A stretch of DNA of 8,327 bases from Chloroflexota bacterium (GTDB taxonomy: Bacteria > Chloroflexota > Limnocylindria > Limnocylindrales > CSP1-4), in contig JACQEH010000185.1 in assembly GCA_016200675.1 (NCBI GenBank), forward strand, positions 1-8,327, given 5' to 3'. The stretch's first letter is position 1, and every line of letters starts with the position of its first letter. Position numbers and translations under genes: made by a program. Positions 1-6,546 of this stretch are shown in pieces. A model generated the notes under the pieces. The model was not told the origin of the DNA, ran no database searches, and saw only the letters and a program-made list of their open reading frames with translations.

Positions 1-759
1 GCGCTGCGCCACGAACGTCCGATAGGGTCCGGACAACCTGACGAGTCGTGATACAGGCACGGTGATCCCGGCGCGTCTTGCCAGCTCGTTCAGGACGAAC
101 TCCCAGGCGGCTGCATCGCGGCGATCGTTCCGCGACGGGAACTTTGCCATCCATAGGGTCCCATCGAGCCCGGTGAACGTGGTCTTTGGCCGCGCTCCAC
201 CCATCGGACTTCCGGGAGCGAGGAGGTGCCCGATCGCGAGCGACAGGACCTCCCGGCGACGTCCGGCAGGGGTCGGCCGATCGATCTCGGCAGCGGCGTG
301 TTCGAGCTCACGAAGGCTCGCCAGCGGTGGCACGGCCAACGGGCCGTCGCCGAGGAACCTGCCGGCGGTCGGGTCGACGAACCGGAGGGCGCCCATGCGG
401 ACCCAATCGTTGACCCGGAGGAGAACGTCCCATTCGTCGAGGTTGTTCGGCTTTCGGCCCTCCGTCCTGGCCGCGTCAGATTCAAGGAGCTGGAGGAGGA
501 TTCGTCCCCAGCGATCCGGCGCGGCGTCCGTGAAGATGCCGGCCAGCGAGCCGGTCCGCGCGTACTGGTCCCCGCCCGTCGGGAACTGCGAAGGATCGAG
601 CAGGAAGAACTCCGGCGCGGCGATCCAGGCCTGGTCATAGGAGAACGCGATCGGCGCGTCGCCGCTGCCGACTCGACGCAGTCGTCCGACGAGCCGGCGC
701 GCACCGACGTCAATGGAGTCGAGATAGACATCGACGTGATCTGCGCGATGCTGGGTCAC
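1..759 (-). CDS. hipA: HipA-family serine/threonine kinase toxin (N-terminal 253 aa, C-terminus off window)
   Basis: This gene encodes the N-terminal part of a HipA-type kinase, the toxin of HipBA modules; E. coli HipA phosphorylates and inactivates glutamyl-tRNA synthetase. The frame is open from a GTG at 759 to the window edge. The GTG overlaps the hipB stop in a GTGA junction, so translation is probably coupled; no Shine-Dalgarno sequence is seen. Visible motifs, by residue: FTDAAPDRWGR (76-86), typical of the HipA N-terminal region; GSPMGGARPKT (183-193), the glycine-rich loop with its GGARPK signature; WMAKFPS (203-209), whose Lys206 is the likely ATP-contacting lysine; and AAWEFVLNELARRAGI (217-232). 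Full-length homologues have about 400-440 residues, so the catalytic Asp and metal-binding Asn region must lie beyond position 1. By ungapped alignment from GGARPK, the residue matching E. coli Ser150 (autophosphorylation site) is Pro185, with Ser184 beside it. Family assignment is firm; the cellular target is unknown. Confidence 0.92.
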   Translation of the reverse strand, partial: MTQHRADHVDVYLDSIDVGARRLVGRLRRVGSGDAPIAFSYDQAWIAAPEFFLLDPSQFPTGGDQYARTGSLAGIFTDAAPDRWGRILLQLLESDAARTEGRKPNNLDEWDVLLRVNDWVRMGALRFVDPTAGRFLGDGPLAVPPLASLRELEHAAAEIDRPTPAGRRREVLSLAIGHLLAPGSPMGGARPKTTFTGLDGTLWMAKFPSRNDRRDAAAWEFVLNELARRAGITVPVSRLVRLSGPYRTFVAQR

Positions 760-1064
760 CTGACCGACCGGTGGGGCCTCGGCATCGTCGAGTCCTGGAG
801 GCGACGGCCGAGCTCGTCGTCCACGGCTATCAGGTCCAGGTCTTGATCAAGCCCCAGGACCCCGAGCACGCGGACGAGGGCGTCCAGACCGACCGAGGTA
901 TCCCCACGTTCGAGTTTGTACGTCGTCATCCTCGAGACGCCGGCTCGTTCCGCGAGCTCCACGGCGGGCATTCGACGCCGCAGACGAGCGAGGCGGAGGC
1001 GCGCCCCGAGGTTCACGACAGCTCGTTGCTGCTGCGGAAAGAGCGGACGGGTGTCCTTTGTCAT
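756..1064 (-). CDS. hipB: Xre-family HTH regulator, HipB-like antitoxin
   Basis: A 102-aa protein with one Xre/Cro-type helix-turn-helix. The DNA-binding core runs from about residue 17 to 75: VELAERAGV (35-43) forms the second helix, and SRMTTYKLERGDTS (44-57) the recognition helix and following turn. In HipBA systems the partner binds HipA, neutralises it and represses the operon. It sits directly before hipA with a GTGA overlap, the usual order. I chose the ATG at 1064. An in-frame TTG at 1082 would add six residues, but it lies inside the promoter, upstream of the expected transcription start. No Shine-Dalgarno sequence precedes the ATG, and a -10-like box ends 7 bases before it, so a leaderless message is likely. 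The Arg-rich tail after residue 86 may contact HipA, but that is a guess. A plain Xre repressor is the only alternative reading; the hipA neighbour makes antitoxin much more likely. Confidence 0.88.
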   Translation of the reverse strand: MTKDTRPLFPQQQRAVVNLGARLRLARLRRRMPAVELAERAGVSRMTTYKLERGDTSVGLDALVRVLGVLGLDQDLDLIAVDDELGRRLQDSTMPRPHRSVR

Positions 1065-1081
1065 GTCCAGTACAATAGACA
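1064..1081. promoter_or_regulatory. Probable HipB operator O1 (TGTC-N10-GACA)
   Basis: An inverted repeat with TGTC at 1064-1067 and GACA at 1078-1081, separated by 10 bases. It covers the -10 box and reaches the hipB start codon, so a bound repressor would block RNA polymerase. Arm geometry is identical to the second copy at 1095-1114. Binding by the HipB-like protein is inferred from autoregulation in known HipBA operons, where the operators are likewise short spaced palindromes. Confidence 0.55.
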
Positions 1082-1101
1082 ACTAGGGCATGTAATGTCA
1101 A
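1072..1101 (-). promoter_or_regulatory. hipBA promoter (TTGACA / 18 bp / TATTGT)
   Basis: On the minus strand, a perfect TTGACA occupies 1101-1096 and TATTGT (4 of 6 consensus matches) occupies 1077-1072, with an 18-base spacer. Transcription would start about 7 bases further on, at or next to the A of the hipB ATG at 1064, giving a leaderless mRNA. The region is clearly more AT-rich than its surroundings. No Rho-independent terminator is visible between the GT87 stop at 1138 and this promoter, so read-through from upstream into hipBA is possible. Confidence 0.7.
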
Positions 1102-1114
1102 CCAGAACAGACAT
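1095..1114. promoter_or_regulatory. Probable HipB operator O2 (ATGTC-N10-GACAT)
   Basis: A perfect 5-base inverted repeat: ATGTC at 1095-1099 and GACAT at 1110-1114, with a 10-base spacer. It overlaps the -35 hexamer (1096-1101). Its centre lies 32 bp from that of O1, close to three helical turns, so two dimers would sit on the same face of the DNA. The matching spacing of the two copies is the main argument that they are real sites. Confidence 0.58.
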
Positions 1115-1137
1115 GAAGTGCCTGAATCTGCCGACGG

Positions 1138-2121
1138 CTAGCGGGCCGAACGTACCAGCGAGGCAGCGTCGTCTGGAGCCGATCCGGATGGCGCGCCCTG
1201 ACCCTCGCCCGCCGGCGGATCCGGCTCGCGGACCGCCGCGAGCAGGCCCATGAGCATGTAGACCAGGAGCCGTGGCGAGGTGAGCGTGGCCAGCGCCACC
1301 GCGGCCGGCCAGCCCCATCTGGTTGGTGCAAGGAGGACGGCAGCCACCGCCCCGGTGGCCGCCAGCACCGCCCACAGGATCGGCGAGATGGCCCAAGGCG
1401 AGATGTTCCGGACATCGCCCACCTGGTCCGGCCCCACGATGCCCAGGAAGGCCCTGGAACCGGCCGGCTCCAGGAAGGCCTGGGCGAGCACGAGGATCAG
1501 CGTCCAGCCCACGACGGCGCCGACGGCCTGCCAGTCGCGACGGCCCAGCCACCAGACCGCGACGAGGATCGGGAAGAGCTTCAGCTGGCCGCCGAGGGCG
1601 ATCGACCACGGCTGACCCACGGCCATCAGGTACGTGACGATCACCTGCGCCTGGGCGATGCCGAGGGTCCAGCCGATCGGGATGCCCAGGATCCCCAGCG
1701 CGAGCCAGGTCCGGCGACCGCCACCGAGGCGCTTGATCGTGGCGACGAAGAGTGCCGCCAGGACCGCCTCCCACAGGATCGCGAAGTACTCGTACGGCAG
1801 GAGCGCGAACGGCCGCAGGATGATGGCCAGGAGTGGCGGGTAGCGATAGAACTCGGCGGCGTTGGTATCGGCGGTTGGCGGGTAGAGCGGCAGCCCGGCG
1901 TTCAGGCGATGGGCCGCATCGAAGTAGGCCCGGGCATCGGCGAGTGGGTCCGTCGTGAGGTGGAGCCAGAGGACGTAGAAGCCGGCCAGCCCGCCGATCA
2001 CGGCGAGGGCGAACAGGGCAAGTCGCCCGGCGTGCGTGGCCCGGTCTCGCCGATCGTGGGCCGGGTCGCTCGGCGCCCGCCGGGGCTTGATGTACCCGCC
2101 TGGAACCACTGGATCGCTCAT
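1138..2121 (-). CDS. GT87/DUF2029-like polyprenyl-phosphate-sugar glycosyltransferase (fourth gene of run)
   Basis: A 327-aa multi-pass membrane protein, most likely of the GT87 (DUF2029) type, which moves a sugar, typically mannose, from a polyprenyl-phosphate carrier to an acceptor outside the membrane. A polar N-terminus (1-31) precedes the first membrane helix (about 33-53). The first outer loop holds ADARAYFDAAHRL (61-73), with Asp62 at the position of the catalytic Asp (Asp58 in mycobacterial PimE), then FYRYPPLLAI (91-100), the family's Y-x-Y-P/S-P motif. LKLFPIL (180-186) fits the conserved Lys-containing segment. The family's G-N-x-H/N motif is replaced by IAQAQ (155-159), making this the most divergent of the four paralogues. 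The C-terminal 30 residues are polar and probably cytoplasmic. The ATG at 2121 overlaps the preceding stop (ATGA); an open frame further upstream only shadows that gene. Acceptor and exact sugar cannot be read from the sequence. Confidence 0.8.
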   Translation of the reverse strand: MSDPVVPGGYIKPRRAPSDPAHDRRDRATHAGRLALFALAVIGGLAGFYVLWLHLTTDPLADARAYFDAAHRLNAGLPLYPPTADTNAAEFYRYPPLLAIILRPFALLPYEYFAILWEAVLAALFVATIKRLGGGRRTWLALGILGIPIGWTLGIAQAQVIVTYLMAVGQPWSIALGGQLKLFPILVAVWWLGRRDWQAVGAVVGWTLILVLAQAFLEPAGSRAFLGIVGPDQVGDVRNISPWAISPILWAVLAATGAVAAVLLAPTRWGWPAAVALATLTSPRLLVYMLMGLLAAVREPDPPAGEGQGAPSGSAPDDAASLVRSAR

Positions 2122-3001
2122 GCCGATACCGCGGAGGTCTTGGCTCTCGCGGCCTCGGTCGGCGCCACCATTGCGACGAGGATACTCAGGGTGCTGAGCC
2201 ACACGATCGGGAGCCCGAGGCAGACGGCGGCCGGGGCGAGGCGGCTCCAGCGCACGGCGAGCAGACCCAGCACGATCGCGACGAGCAGTCGCGGCGCGAG
2301 GGCGATGCCGTGCGAGAGATTCGTCCACCAGGGCGGCTCGACGGCGGTTCGAAGGAAGTCGATGTAGGTCGACCAGAGCGAAGGCGCGAACACCACCGAA
2401 ACCGCCACAGCCCCGAGGGCGAGGGCACCGCTCCGCAGGAATGTGCCGCGCTCACCGAGGAAGGCCAGTGGGATCAACGGCAGGCCAGCGGCCTTCACGA
2501 CCACCGGGATGCTCCATGACGCGACCCGCCGGCGCATCACGAGCGCGCAGACTGCGGCGATCGGCAGGTTCACGTTCGCGTAGGCGAGCTCGATGATCAC
2601 CGGCGGGAAGACCAGGATGGCCAGACCGGCGCGCGTCCAGCTTCCCGTGGCAACGCGAAGGCAGGCAACCTCGAAAAGGCGCCAGGCCCACACGAAGACC
2701 ACCTGCGGCAGGAGCGCCAGGGCGTCATCAACTGAGCGAACAGCGGCGAGTACAGGTAGGCGCTGGCGGTGCCCGCATCCTGCCCGTACAGGGCAGTGCC
2801 ATCGATGATCGCCCGGCCCGCCCGCCAGTAGGCCAGGGCGTCCGAACCGCCTGTCCCGCCGTTGCCCTCGATCCCGAGGCCCAGCAGGATCCAGAGCCCG
2901 AAGGCGAAGCCGATGAAGGCCGCACCCTGGGTGACCAGCGTCGCCACGCGGCCGGCGGCGAGGGAGTGCACGGCCGCCGCCCAGCCCGGGGACGTGGTCA
3001 C
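2118..3001 (-). pseudogene. GT87/DUF2029-like glycosyltransferase, frameshifted (third gene of run)
   Basis: A membrane glycosyltransferase related to its neighbours but split over two frames. The first frame starts at GTG 3001 (GTGA overlap with the previous stop). It contains a membrane helix (about 22-43), SDALAYWRAG (53-62, Asp54 at the catalytic position) and YLYSPLFAQLMTP (82-94). It then degenerates into Trp/Arg/Ser-rich sequence and stops at 2597 (134 aa). The rest of the family pattern continues in another frame as LALLPQVVFVWAWRLFEV, FPPVIIELAYANVN (132-145 of the restored protein) and a Lys at about 170, ending at 2118. Adding one C to the CCC run at 2722-2720 joins the halves into a 294-aa protein with no other defect. 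No canonical slippery heptamer is present, so a sequencing or assembly error or a recent mutation is more likely than programmed frameshifting. The otherwise clean 3' half argues against old decay. Confidence 0.8.
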
Positions 3002-3822
3002 GCGGCGGATTCCCGCAGGACTTCGGAAGACCATCGGCGGCGCTCGGCCCACAGGGGGAAGCAGGCCGTCAGGATCGCCGTGCTCTGAATCCAGATCGTT
3101 GGCATGGCTATGAAGGACGCGATCGGCACGAGCCAGGCACGGCCGCTGTGTCCGGCGTAGAGCGCCAGCGTGGCTGCGATCGTGATCCGCATCGAGAGCG
3201 ACACCCCACCGCTGGCTCCCTGGAGGCCCGCAGATCCCAGGAGTGATTGCAACCAGGCGTGCCACAGCTCCGGGGCCAGCAGGGTGCCGAGTGCGGCGAG
3301 GAACCCCGTCACGCCCAGGCTGACGGCCAGGCTTCGCCACTCGCGACGCCCCGCAAACCACAGGGCGCCCACACCCGGCGTGACTTTGGTCAGGAGGATG
3401 AACGACCAAGCCGCCGACCATCGGATCCCGGCCCAGATCGCCAGGGCCATGAAGAGGTGGATGTTTCCGTTCAGAACTTCAAGTAGCACCGGCGGGAAGG
3501 CGATTAGAAGAAGCAGGGCATTGCGCCGGGTCATGACGAGAAGCGCGGCAAGGTTCAGCGCGGTCCAGACCGTCACGAGCGCTGCCCACGATAGATGCGA
3601 TAGGGGCACAAGGAGCCAGGCCACGAGCGGCGAATAGCGAAACGCCCCCGTGCCGCTCAGCGTCGTCGCCGTGCCGCGATACAAGTTCGAGAGGTCGATC
3701 TCTTGCCAGGAGTGCGCGTCGATCCAGAGGTCGAGACGCGGCCCCCAGGCGAAGATGAGGGTGAGATTGAAGATCACCCCCGCGACGATGAGCCCGTCGC
3801 GGACCGCCCGGCGGCGCGTCAT
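2998..3822 (-). CDS. GT87/DUF2029-like polyprenyl-phosphate-sugar glycosyltransferase (second gene of run)
   Basis: A 274-aa integral membrane protein, shorter than the usual ~400-aa GT87 enzymes but with the family landmarks in order: a membrane helix (about 9-26); LWIDAHSWQ (32-40, Asp35 as likely catalytic residue in the first outer loop); FRYSPLVAWLLVPL (61-74); AFPPVLLEVLNGNIH (108-122, the G-N-x-H motif); and LLTKVTPGVGALWF (143-156, conserved Lys146). It is clearly a paralogue of the gene upstream: both share R/A-x-RDGL-x-VAG at the N-terminus, AFPPV-x-LE, GN-x-H and LLTK-x-TPGVG-x-LWF. The start is the ATG at 3822, which overlaps the preceding stop in ATGA; a longer reading frame upstream only shadows that gene. 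No Shine-Dalgarno sequence is seen, fitting translational coupling. Predicted role is extracytoplasmic sugar transfer from a lipid carrier; specificity is unknown. Confidence 0.85.
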   Translation of the reverse strand: MTRRRAVRDGLIVAGVIFNLTLIFAWGPRLDLWIDAHSWQEIDLSNLYRGTATTLSGTGAFRYSPLVAWLLVPLSHLSWAALVTVWTALNLAALLVMTRRNALLLLIAFPPVLLEVLNGNIHLFMALAIWAGIRWSAAWSFILLTKVTPGVGALWFAGRREWRSLAVSLGVTGFLAALGTLLAPELWHAWLQSLLGSAGLQGASGGVSLSMRITIAATLALYAGHSGRAWLVPIASFIAMPTIWIQSTAILTACFPLWAERRRWSSEVLRESAA

Positions 3823-4694
3823 ACCGCGTCTGGCGCGGCCTGGGGGGAGGCCACCGATTGCGGACGCCCCTGGAGCTGGGGCCGCGCCAGGGCAGGAATC
3901 GCAGTCAGGATCGAAAGACCCGCGATCCAGAGCACCGGCAGGGCCAGTGCTGCCGATGCGGGCACTGTCCAACGACGATCCGTGCGCGCGCCCCAGGTCA
4001 CGAGGGCGGCCGCAGCCACGAGCCGCGGGATCAGCGGCAGCGGGATCTGTGGCTGGTTCGGACTGTGCTCCAGGGAGATCAGGAGCTCCGACCTGATCCA
4101 TTGGACCCACAGCTGGCCGTCGAACAGGAGCGAGATGGCGACCAGCACGCCCGTCACCCCCGCGACGATCGCAAGCGGCCGCCACTCGCGGCGGACGAGG
4201 AACCACAGCAGGCCCACGCCCGGGGTCGCCTTGGTCAGGAGCACGAACGCCCACGTCGCCGGGTACCGGAACCCGAGGGCGATCGCAACCGCGATGAGGA
4301 TGTGGACGTTGCCGTGATACAGCTCGAGCGCGACCGGCGGGAATGCCAGCAGGAGCAGGAAGCTGCGTCCGCCGAGCCAGATGAGGCTCCCGACAAGGAG
4401 AGCCGTCCAGAGCCACAGGAAGTCGATCCACCGGAGGCGCGTGAACGGCTCGAAGGCCCAGGCGATGACGGGCGAGTAGACGAACGAGCCGAGCGAGCCG
4501 TGGACCAGCCGATAGGGGTTGTTCGGGTCGTAGCCCCAGTAGGACATCGCATCGAAGCCGAATGTCCTGGCGGCGGGCGCCACGACGACGAACAGGTAGA
4601 CGCCGAAAAGGAGGCCCGCGACAACAAGCCCATCCCGAAGGGCACGGATCCGGTTCCAGCTGAGCAGGACTCCCCCTCGGTCGCTGAGCCTCAC
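3819..4694 (-). CDS. GT87/DUF2029-like polyprenyl-phosphate-sugar glycosyltransferase (first gene of run)
   Basis: A 291-aa membrane protein that opens the minus-strand glycosyltransferase run. Landmarks: a membrane helix at about 21-40; FGFDAMSYWGY (45-55), with Asp48 at the catalytic position; VYSPVIAWAFEPF (72-84); LLLLAFPPVALELYHGNVH (113-131), ending in the G-N-x-H motif; LLTKATPGVGLLWF (152-165, Lys155); further helices to about 270; and a polar C-terminal tail. About eight or nine membrane segments are expected. The start is the GTG at 4694, because the only in-frame alternative, Met50, would remove the first helix and the catalytic Asp. A TACTAT box ends 6 bases upstream, so the message is probably leaderless. 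The protein is most similar to the next gene, suggesting a tandem duplication followed by specialisation for successive sugars. The reaction class is inferred from the family. Confidence 0.86.
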   Translation of the reverse strand: MRLSDRGGVLLSWNRIRALRDGLVVAGLLFGVYLFVVVAPAARTFGFDAMSYWGYDPNNPYRLVHGSLGSFVYSPVIAWAFEPFTRLRWIDFLWLWTALLVGSLIWLGGRSFLLLLAFPPVALELYHGNVHILIAVAIALGFRYPATWAFVLLTKATPGVGLLWFLVRREWRPLAIVAGVTGVLVAISLLFDGQLWVQWIRSELLISLEHSPNQPQIPLPLIPRLVAAAALVTWGARTDRRWTVPASAALALPVLWIAGLSILTAIPALARPQLQGRPQSVASPQAAPDAV

Positions 4695-4700
4695 CCGGGG

Positions 4701-4706
4701 ATAGTA
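4701..4706 (-). promoter_or_regulatory. -10-like box (TACTAT) for the GT87 run
   Basis: TACTAT reads on the minus strand from 4706 to 4701, six bases before the GTG at 4694. This is the distance expected for a leaderless transcript, and no Shine-Dalgarno sequence lies in the gap. I find no convincing -35 hexamer at the normal spacing, so the call rests on the -10 and its position. The opposing gene starts at 4777, so this short intergenic space is a divergent promoter region. Confidence 0.45.
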
Positions 4707-4759
4707 CGGTGGGACCTCGGGCCGGCGGACCCGATCGACCCGGGAAGCCGGGCGCCGGA

Positions 4760-4768
4760 TGCTACGCT
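4760..4768 (+). promoter_or_regulatory. Extended -10-like element (TGC-TACGCT) for the GT39-like pair
   Basis: TGCTACGCT fits the extended -10 pattern TGn-TANNNT. It ends 8 bases before the GTG at 4777, and no Shine-Dalgarno sequence or clear -35 is visible. If it is used, the ATG at 4759 lies upstream of the transcript, and GTG 4777 is the true start of the following gene. Confidence 0.4.
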
Positions 4769-4776
4769 CCGGAACC

Positions 4777-6546
4777 GTGCGGACCCCCTGGCGAACGCCG
4801 ATCGCGCTGTTCCTGCTGGCGCTGCTGGTCCGCCTTGCGCTGATCGCGATCTTCCCGGACCCGGCCTACCCGGACAGCTACTACTACGTCGACGTCGCCC
4901 GGGCGATCGCGGCCGGCCACGGCCTGAACGTCGACTTCATCTGGATCTTCGCCGAGGTCGGCAACCGGATCCCGGCGGTCCCGACGCTCCCGATCCCCTC
5001 GAACGCCCACTGGCTGCCCCTCGCGAGCTTCGTCCAGGTGCCGTTCATCGAGCTCCTGGGGCCCACGGCCTTCGCTTCCGCGCTGCCGCTGGCCCTCATC
5101 GGGAGCCTCGCAGCGCCGCTGACCTGGGCGATTGCCCGCGATGCGAAGGCGGAGCCGATCGTCGCCGTCACGGCCGGGGTCCTCAGCGCCGTGCCGGCGG
5201 GCGCCACGGTCTTCATGTCCCAGCCGGAGAACTTCGCCATCCTCCATCCGCTCGTGGCGGCCGCCATCTGGTGCACGGCGCGCGGCCTCAAGGGCAGCGG
5301 CCGCTCCTTCGCCTTCGCCGGGCTCCTCGCCGGCCTGGCCTCGCTCGGCCGCAACGACGGGGTCTTCCTGGGCGCGGCCATCGGCCTCGTCTGGCTCCTG
5401 GACCGGGTCCGCTGGTGGCGCAGCCGCCGGGGCAGCGGCTCGTGGGTCCACGTCGAGGACCGGCACCCGATCTCGTTCCTGGCGGGGATCGGCTGCCTCG
5501 CCCTGTTCCTGCTGGTCATGGGGCCCTGGTGGGCCCGGCAGCTGGCGGTCTTCGGCTCGATCTCGCCGACGAGCTCGAATGGCGCGGCCCTCTGGATCCG
5601 GACCATCAGCGAGTGGAACTCCATCACCGCCCACCCGAACCTCCAGACGTTCCTCGCCCAGGGCCCGGGACCGATCATCGGCAGTCGGCTGGCCGGCCTG
5701 TCGTCGGCGCTCGGCAACTACGCGGTGGTCATCGGGTCGCTCGTGCTGGTGCCGTTCCTCCTGATCGGGGCGATCGGACGGGCGCGCTCCCGCGACTTCA
5801 GCCCGTGGTTCATGTACACGCTCGTCGTCTTCGCCGCGGCCACGATCCTCTACCCGCTCCACGTCCCTGGCGGGGCGTTCATCCATTCGGCGATCGGCCT
5901 GGCGCCCCACGGGGCGATCCTGTCGATGGAGGGCGTCCTCGTCGTCGTCGGCTGGGTCGCCGGCCGGCGGCGAGCCTGGAACGAGGGCACCGCCGCGGCG
6001 GTCTTTGCCTGGGGCATGGTCATCCTGGTGGTCGTGACCGCGGTGGTCTTCGGGCGCTCCGTGCAGGCCTCGTGGGACGCCACGCGGCAGCCGCGGATCG
6101 CGCTGGCCAGCGAGCTCGACCGCCTTGGGGTCCCGAGGTCCGACCGGCTGCTGTCGATCGACGCGGCCGGGTTCAAGTACTGGACCGGGCGGCCGGGCGT
6201 CGTGACGCCCAACGATCCGATCGACACGATCGAGGCCGTCGCGCGCGCCTTCGGCACGCGCTGGCTGATCGTTGAGAAGGACGACGCGGCGCGCGCGCTC
6301 GGGCCAATCCTGAAGGGCGAGCTGAGCGTGCCGTGGATCGGGCCGGCGGTCTTCACGGTGCCGGACCGGGCAGGCGGCCCGCCGAGGCTGGCGCTCTTCC
6401 CGGTCTGCACCGCGGCGGCTGACACGCGCTGCGCGACCGGGGCGACCGGCGCCACCGGCGCCACCGGCGCGGCGGGCGCCACCGGCGCGGCGGGCGCCAC
6501 CCGCGCCACCGGCGCCATCGGAGCCACCGGCTCGGCCGTTCCATGA
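4777..6546 (+). CDS. GT39/ArnT-like membrane glycosyltransferase with collagen-like C-terminal tail
   Basis: A 589-aa multi-pass membrane protein of the GT39/ArnT/PMT_2 type, which uses polyprenyl-phosphate sugars at the outer membrane face. After the first helix (about 8-26, with Arg19) comes PDPAYPDSYYYVDVARAI (27-44); Asp33 is the candidate catalytic Asp of the first outer loop. HWLPLASFVQVPF follows, as in many bacterial relatives. SLGRNDGVFLGA lies in the middle and matches LTRNEAIWLA in the next gene. About ten membrane helices are followed by a soluble C-terminal part (about 430-540) containing WTGRPGVVTPNDP and WLIVEKDD. After LFPVC, where the paralogue ends, an extra tail carries 11 Gly-Ala-Thr-like triplets. 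I prefer GTG 4777 because of the -10 box just upstream; ATG 4759 would add six residues (595 aa). The stop overlaps the next ATG (ATGA). Sugar and acceptor are unknown. Confidence 0.82.
   Translation: MRTPWRTPIALFLLALLVRLALIAIFPDPAYPDSYYYVDVARAIAAGHGLNVDFIWIFAEVGNRIPAVPTLPIPSNAHWLPLASFVQVPFIELLGPTAFASALPLALIGSLAAPLTWAIARDAKAEPIVAVTAGVLSAVPAGATVFMSQPENFAILHPLVAAAIWCTARGLKGSGRSFAFAGLLAGLASLGRNDGVFLGAAIGLVWLLDRVRWWRSRRGSGSWVHVEDRHPISFLAGIGCLALFLLVMGPWWARQLAVFGSISPTSSNGAALWIRTISEWNSITAHPNLQTFLAQGPGPIIGSRLAGLSSALGNYAVVIGSLVLVPFLLIGAIGRARSRDFSPWFMYTLVVFAAATILYPLHVPGGAFIHSAIGLAPHGAILSMEGVLVVVGWVAGRRRAWNEGTAAAVFAWGMVILVVVTAVVFGRSVQASWDATRQPRIALASELDRLGVPRSDRLLSIDAAGFKYWTGRPGVVTPNDPIDTIEAVARAFGTRWLIVEKDDAARALGPILKGELSVPWIGPAVFTVPDRAGGPPRLALFPVCTAAADTRCATGATGATGATGAAGATGAAGATRATGAIGATGSAVP
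6433..6531 (+). repeat. 9-bp tandem repeat x11 coding for a collagen-like (Gly-Ala-Thr)n tail
   Basis: Eleven in-frame 9-base units of the form gcc-acc-ggc encode ATG triplets (Ala-Thr-Gly), with variants AAG (twice), ATR and AIG, i.e. a Gly-X-Y register of the collagen type. Two copies of an 18-base unit (gcggcgggc + gccaccggc) lie inside, suggesting growth by slippage or unequal recombination. Unit length is a multiple of three, so copy changes would not break the frame. The repeat ends 12 bases before the stop codon. Confidence 0.9.

Noticed and set aside
90..731. 213-codon minus-strand frame over the hipA region
   Set aside because: It is another frame of the same strand with Ser/Arg-rich sequence. 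The HipA motifs (PDRWGR, GGARPK, WMAKFPS) are in the frame that starts at GTG 759.
1065..1082. TTG at 1082 as hipB start
   Set aside because: In frame, but it lies within the O1 operator next to the -10 and upstream of the expected transcription start; the ATG at 1064 fits the promoter spacing.
1115..1137. Terminator between the last GT87-like gene and hipB
   Set aside because: I see no GC-rich stem followed by a T run; only the operators and promoter are present.
2715..2730. Programmed -1 frameshifting in the split GT87-like gene
   Set aside because: A -1 shift would restore the frame, but the site (atg acg ccc tgg) has no X-XXY-YYZ slippery heptamer, and I see no stem-loop or internal Shine-Dalgarno to support it.
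3858..6275. 805-codon open frame on the plus strand
   Set aside because: It runs antisense to the GT87-like genes and then out of frame through the GT39-like gene. Its translation is Arg/Pro/Gly/Asp-rich with no domain pattern, as expected for a shadow frame in very GC-rich DNA.
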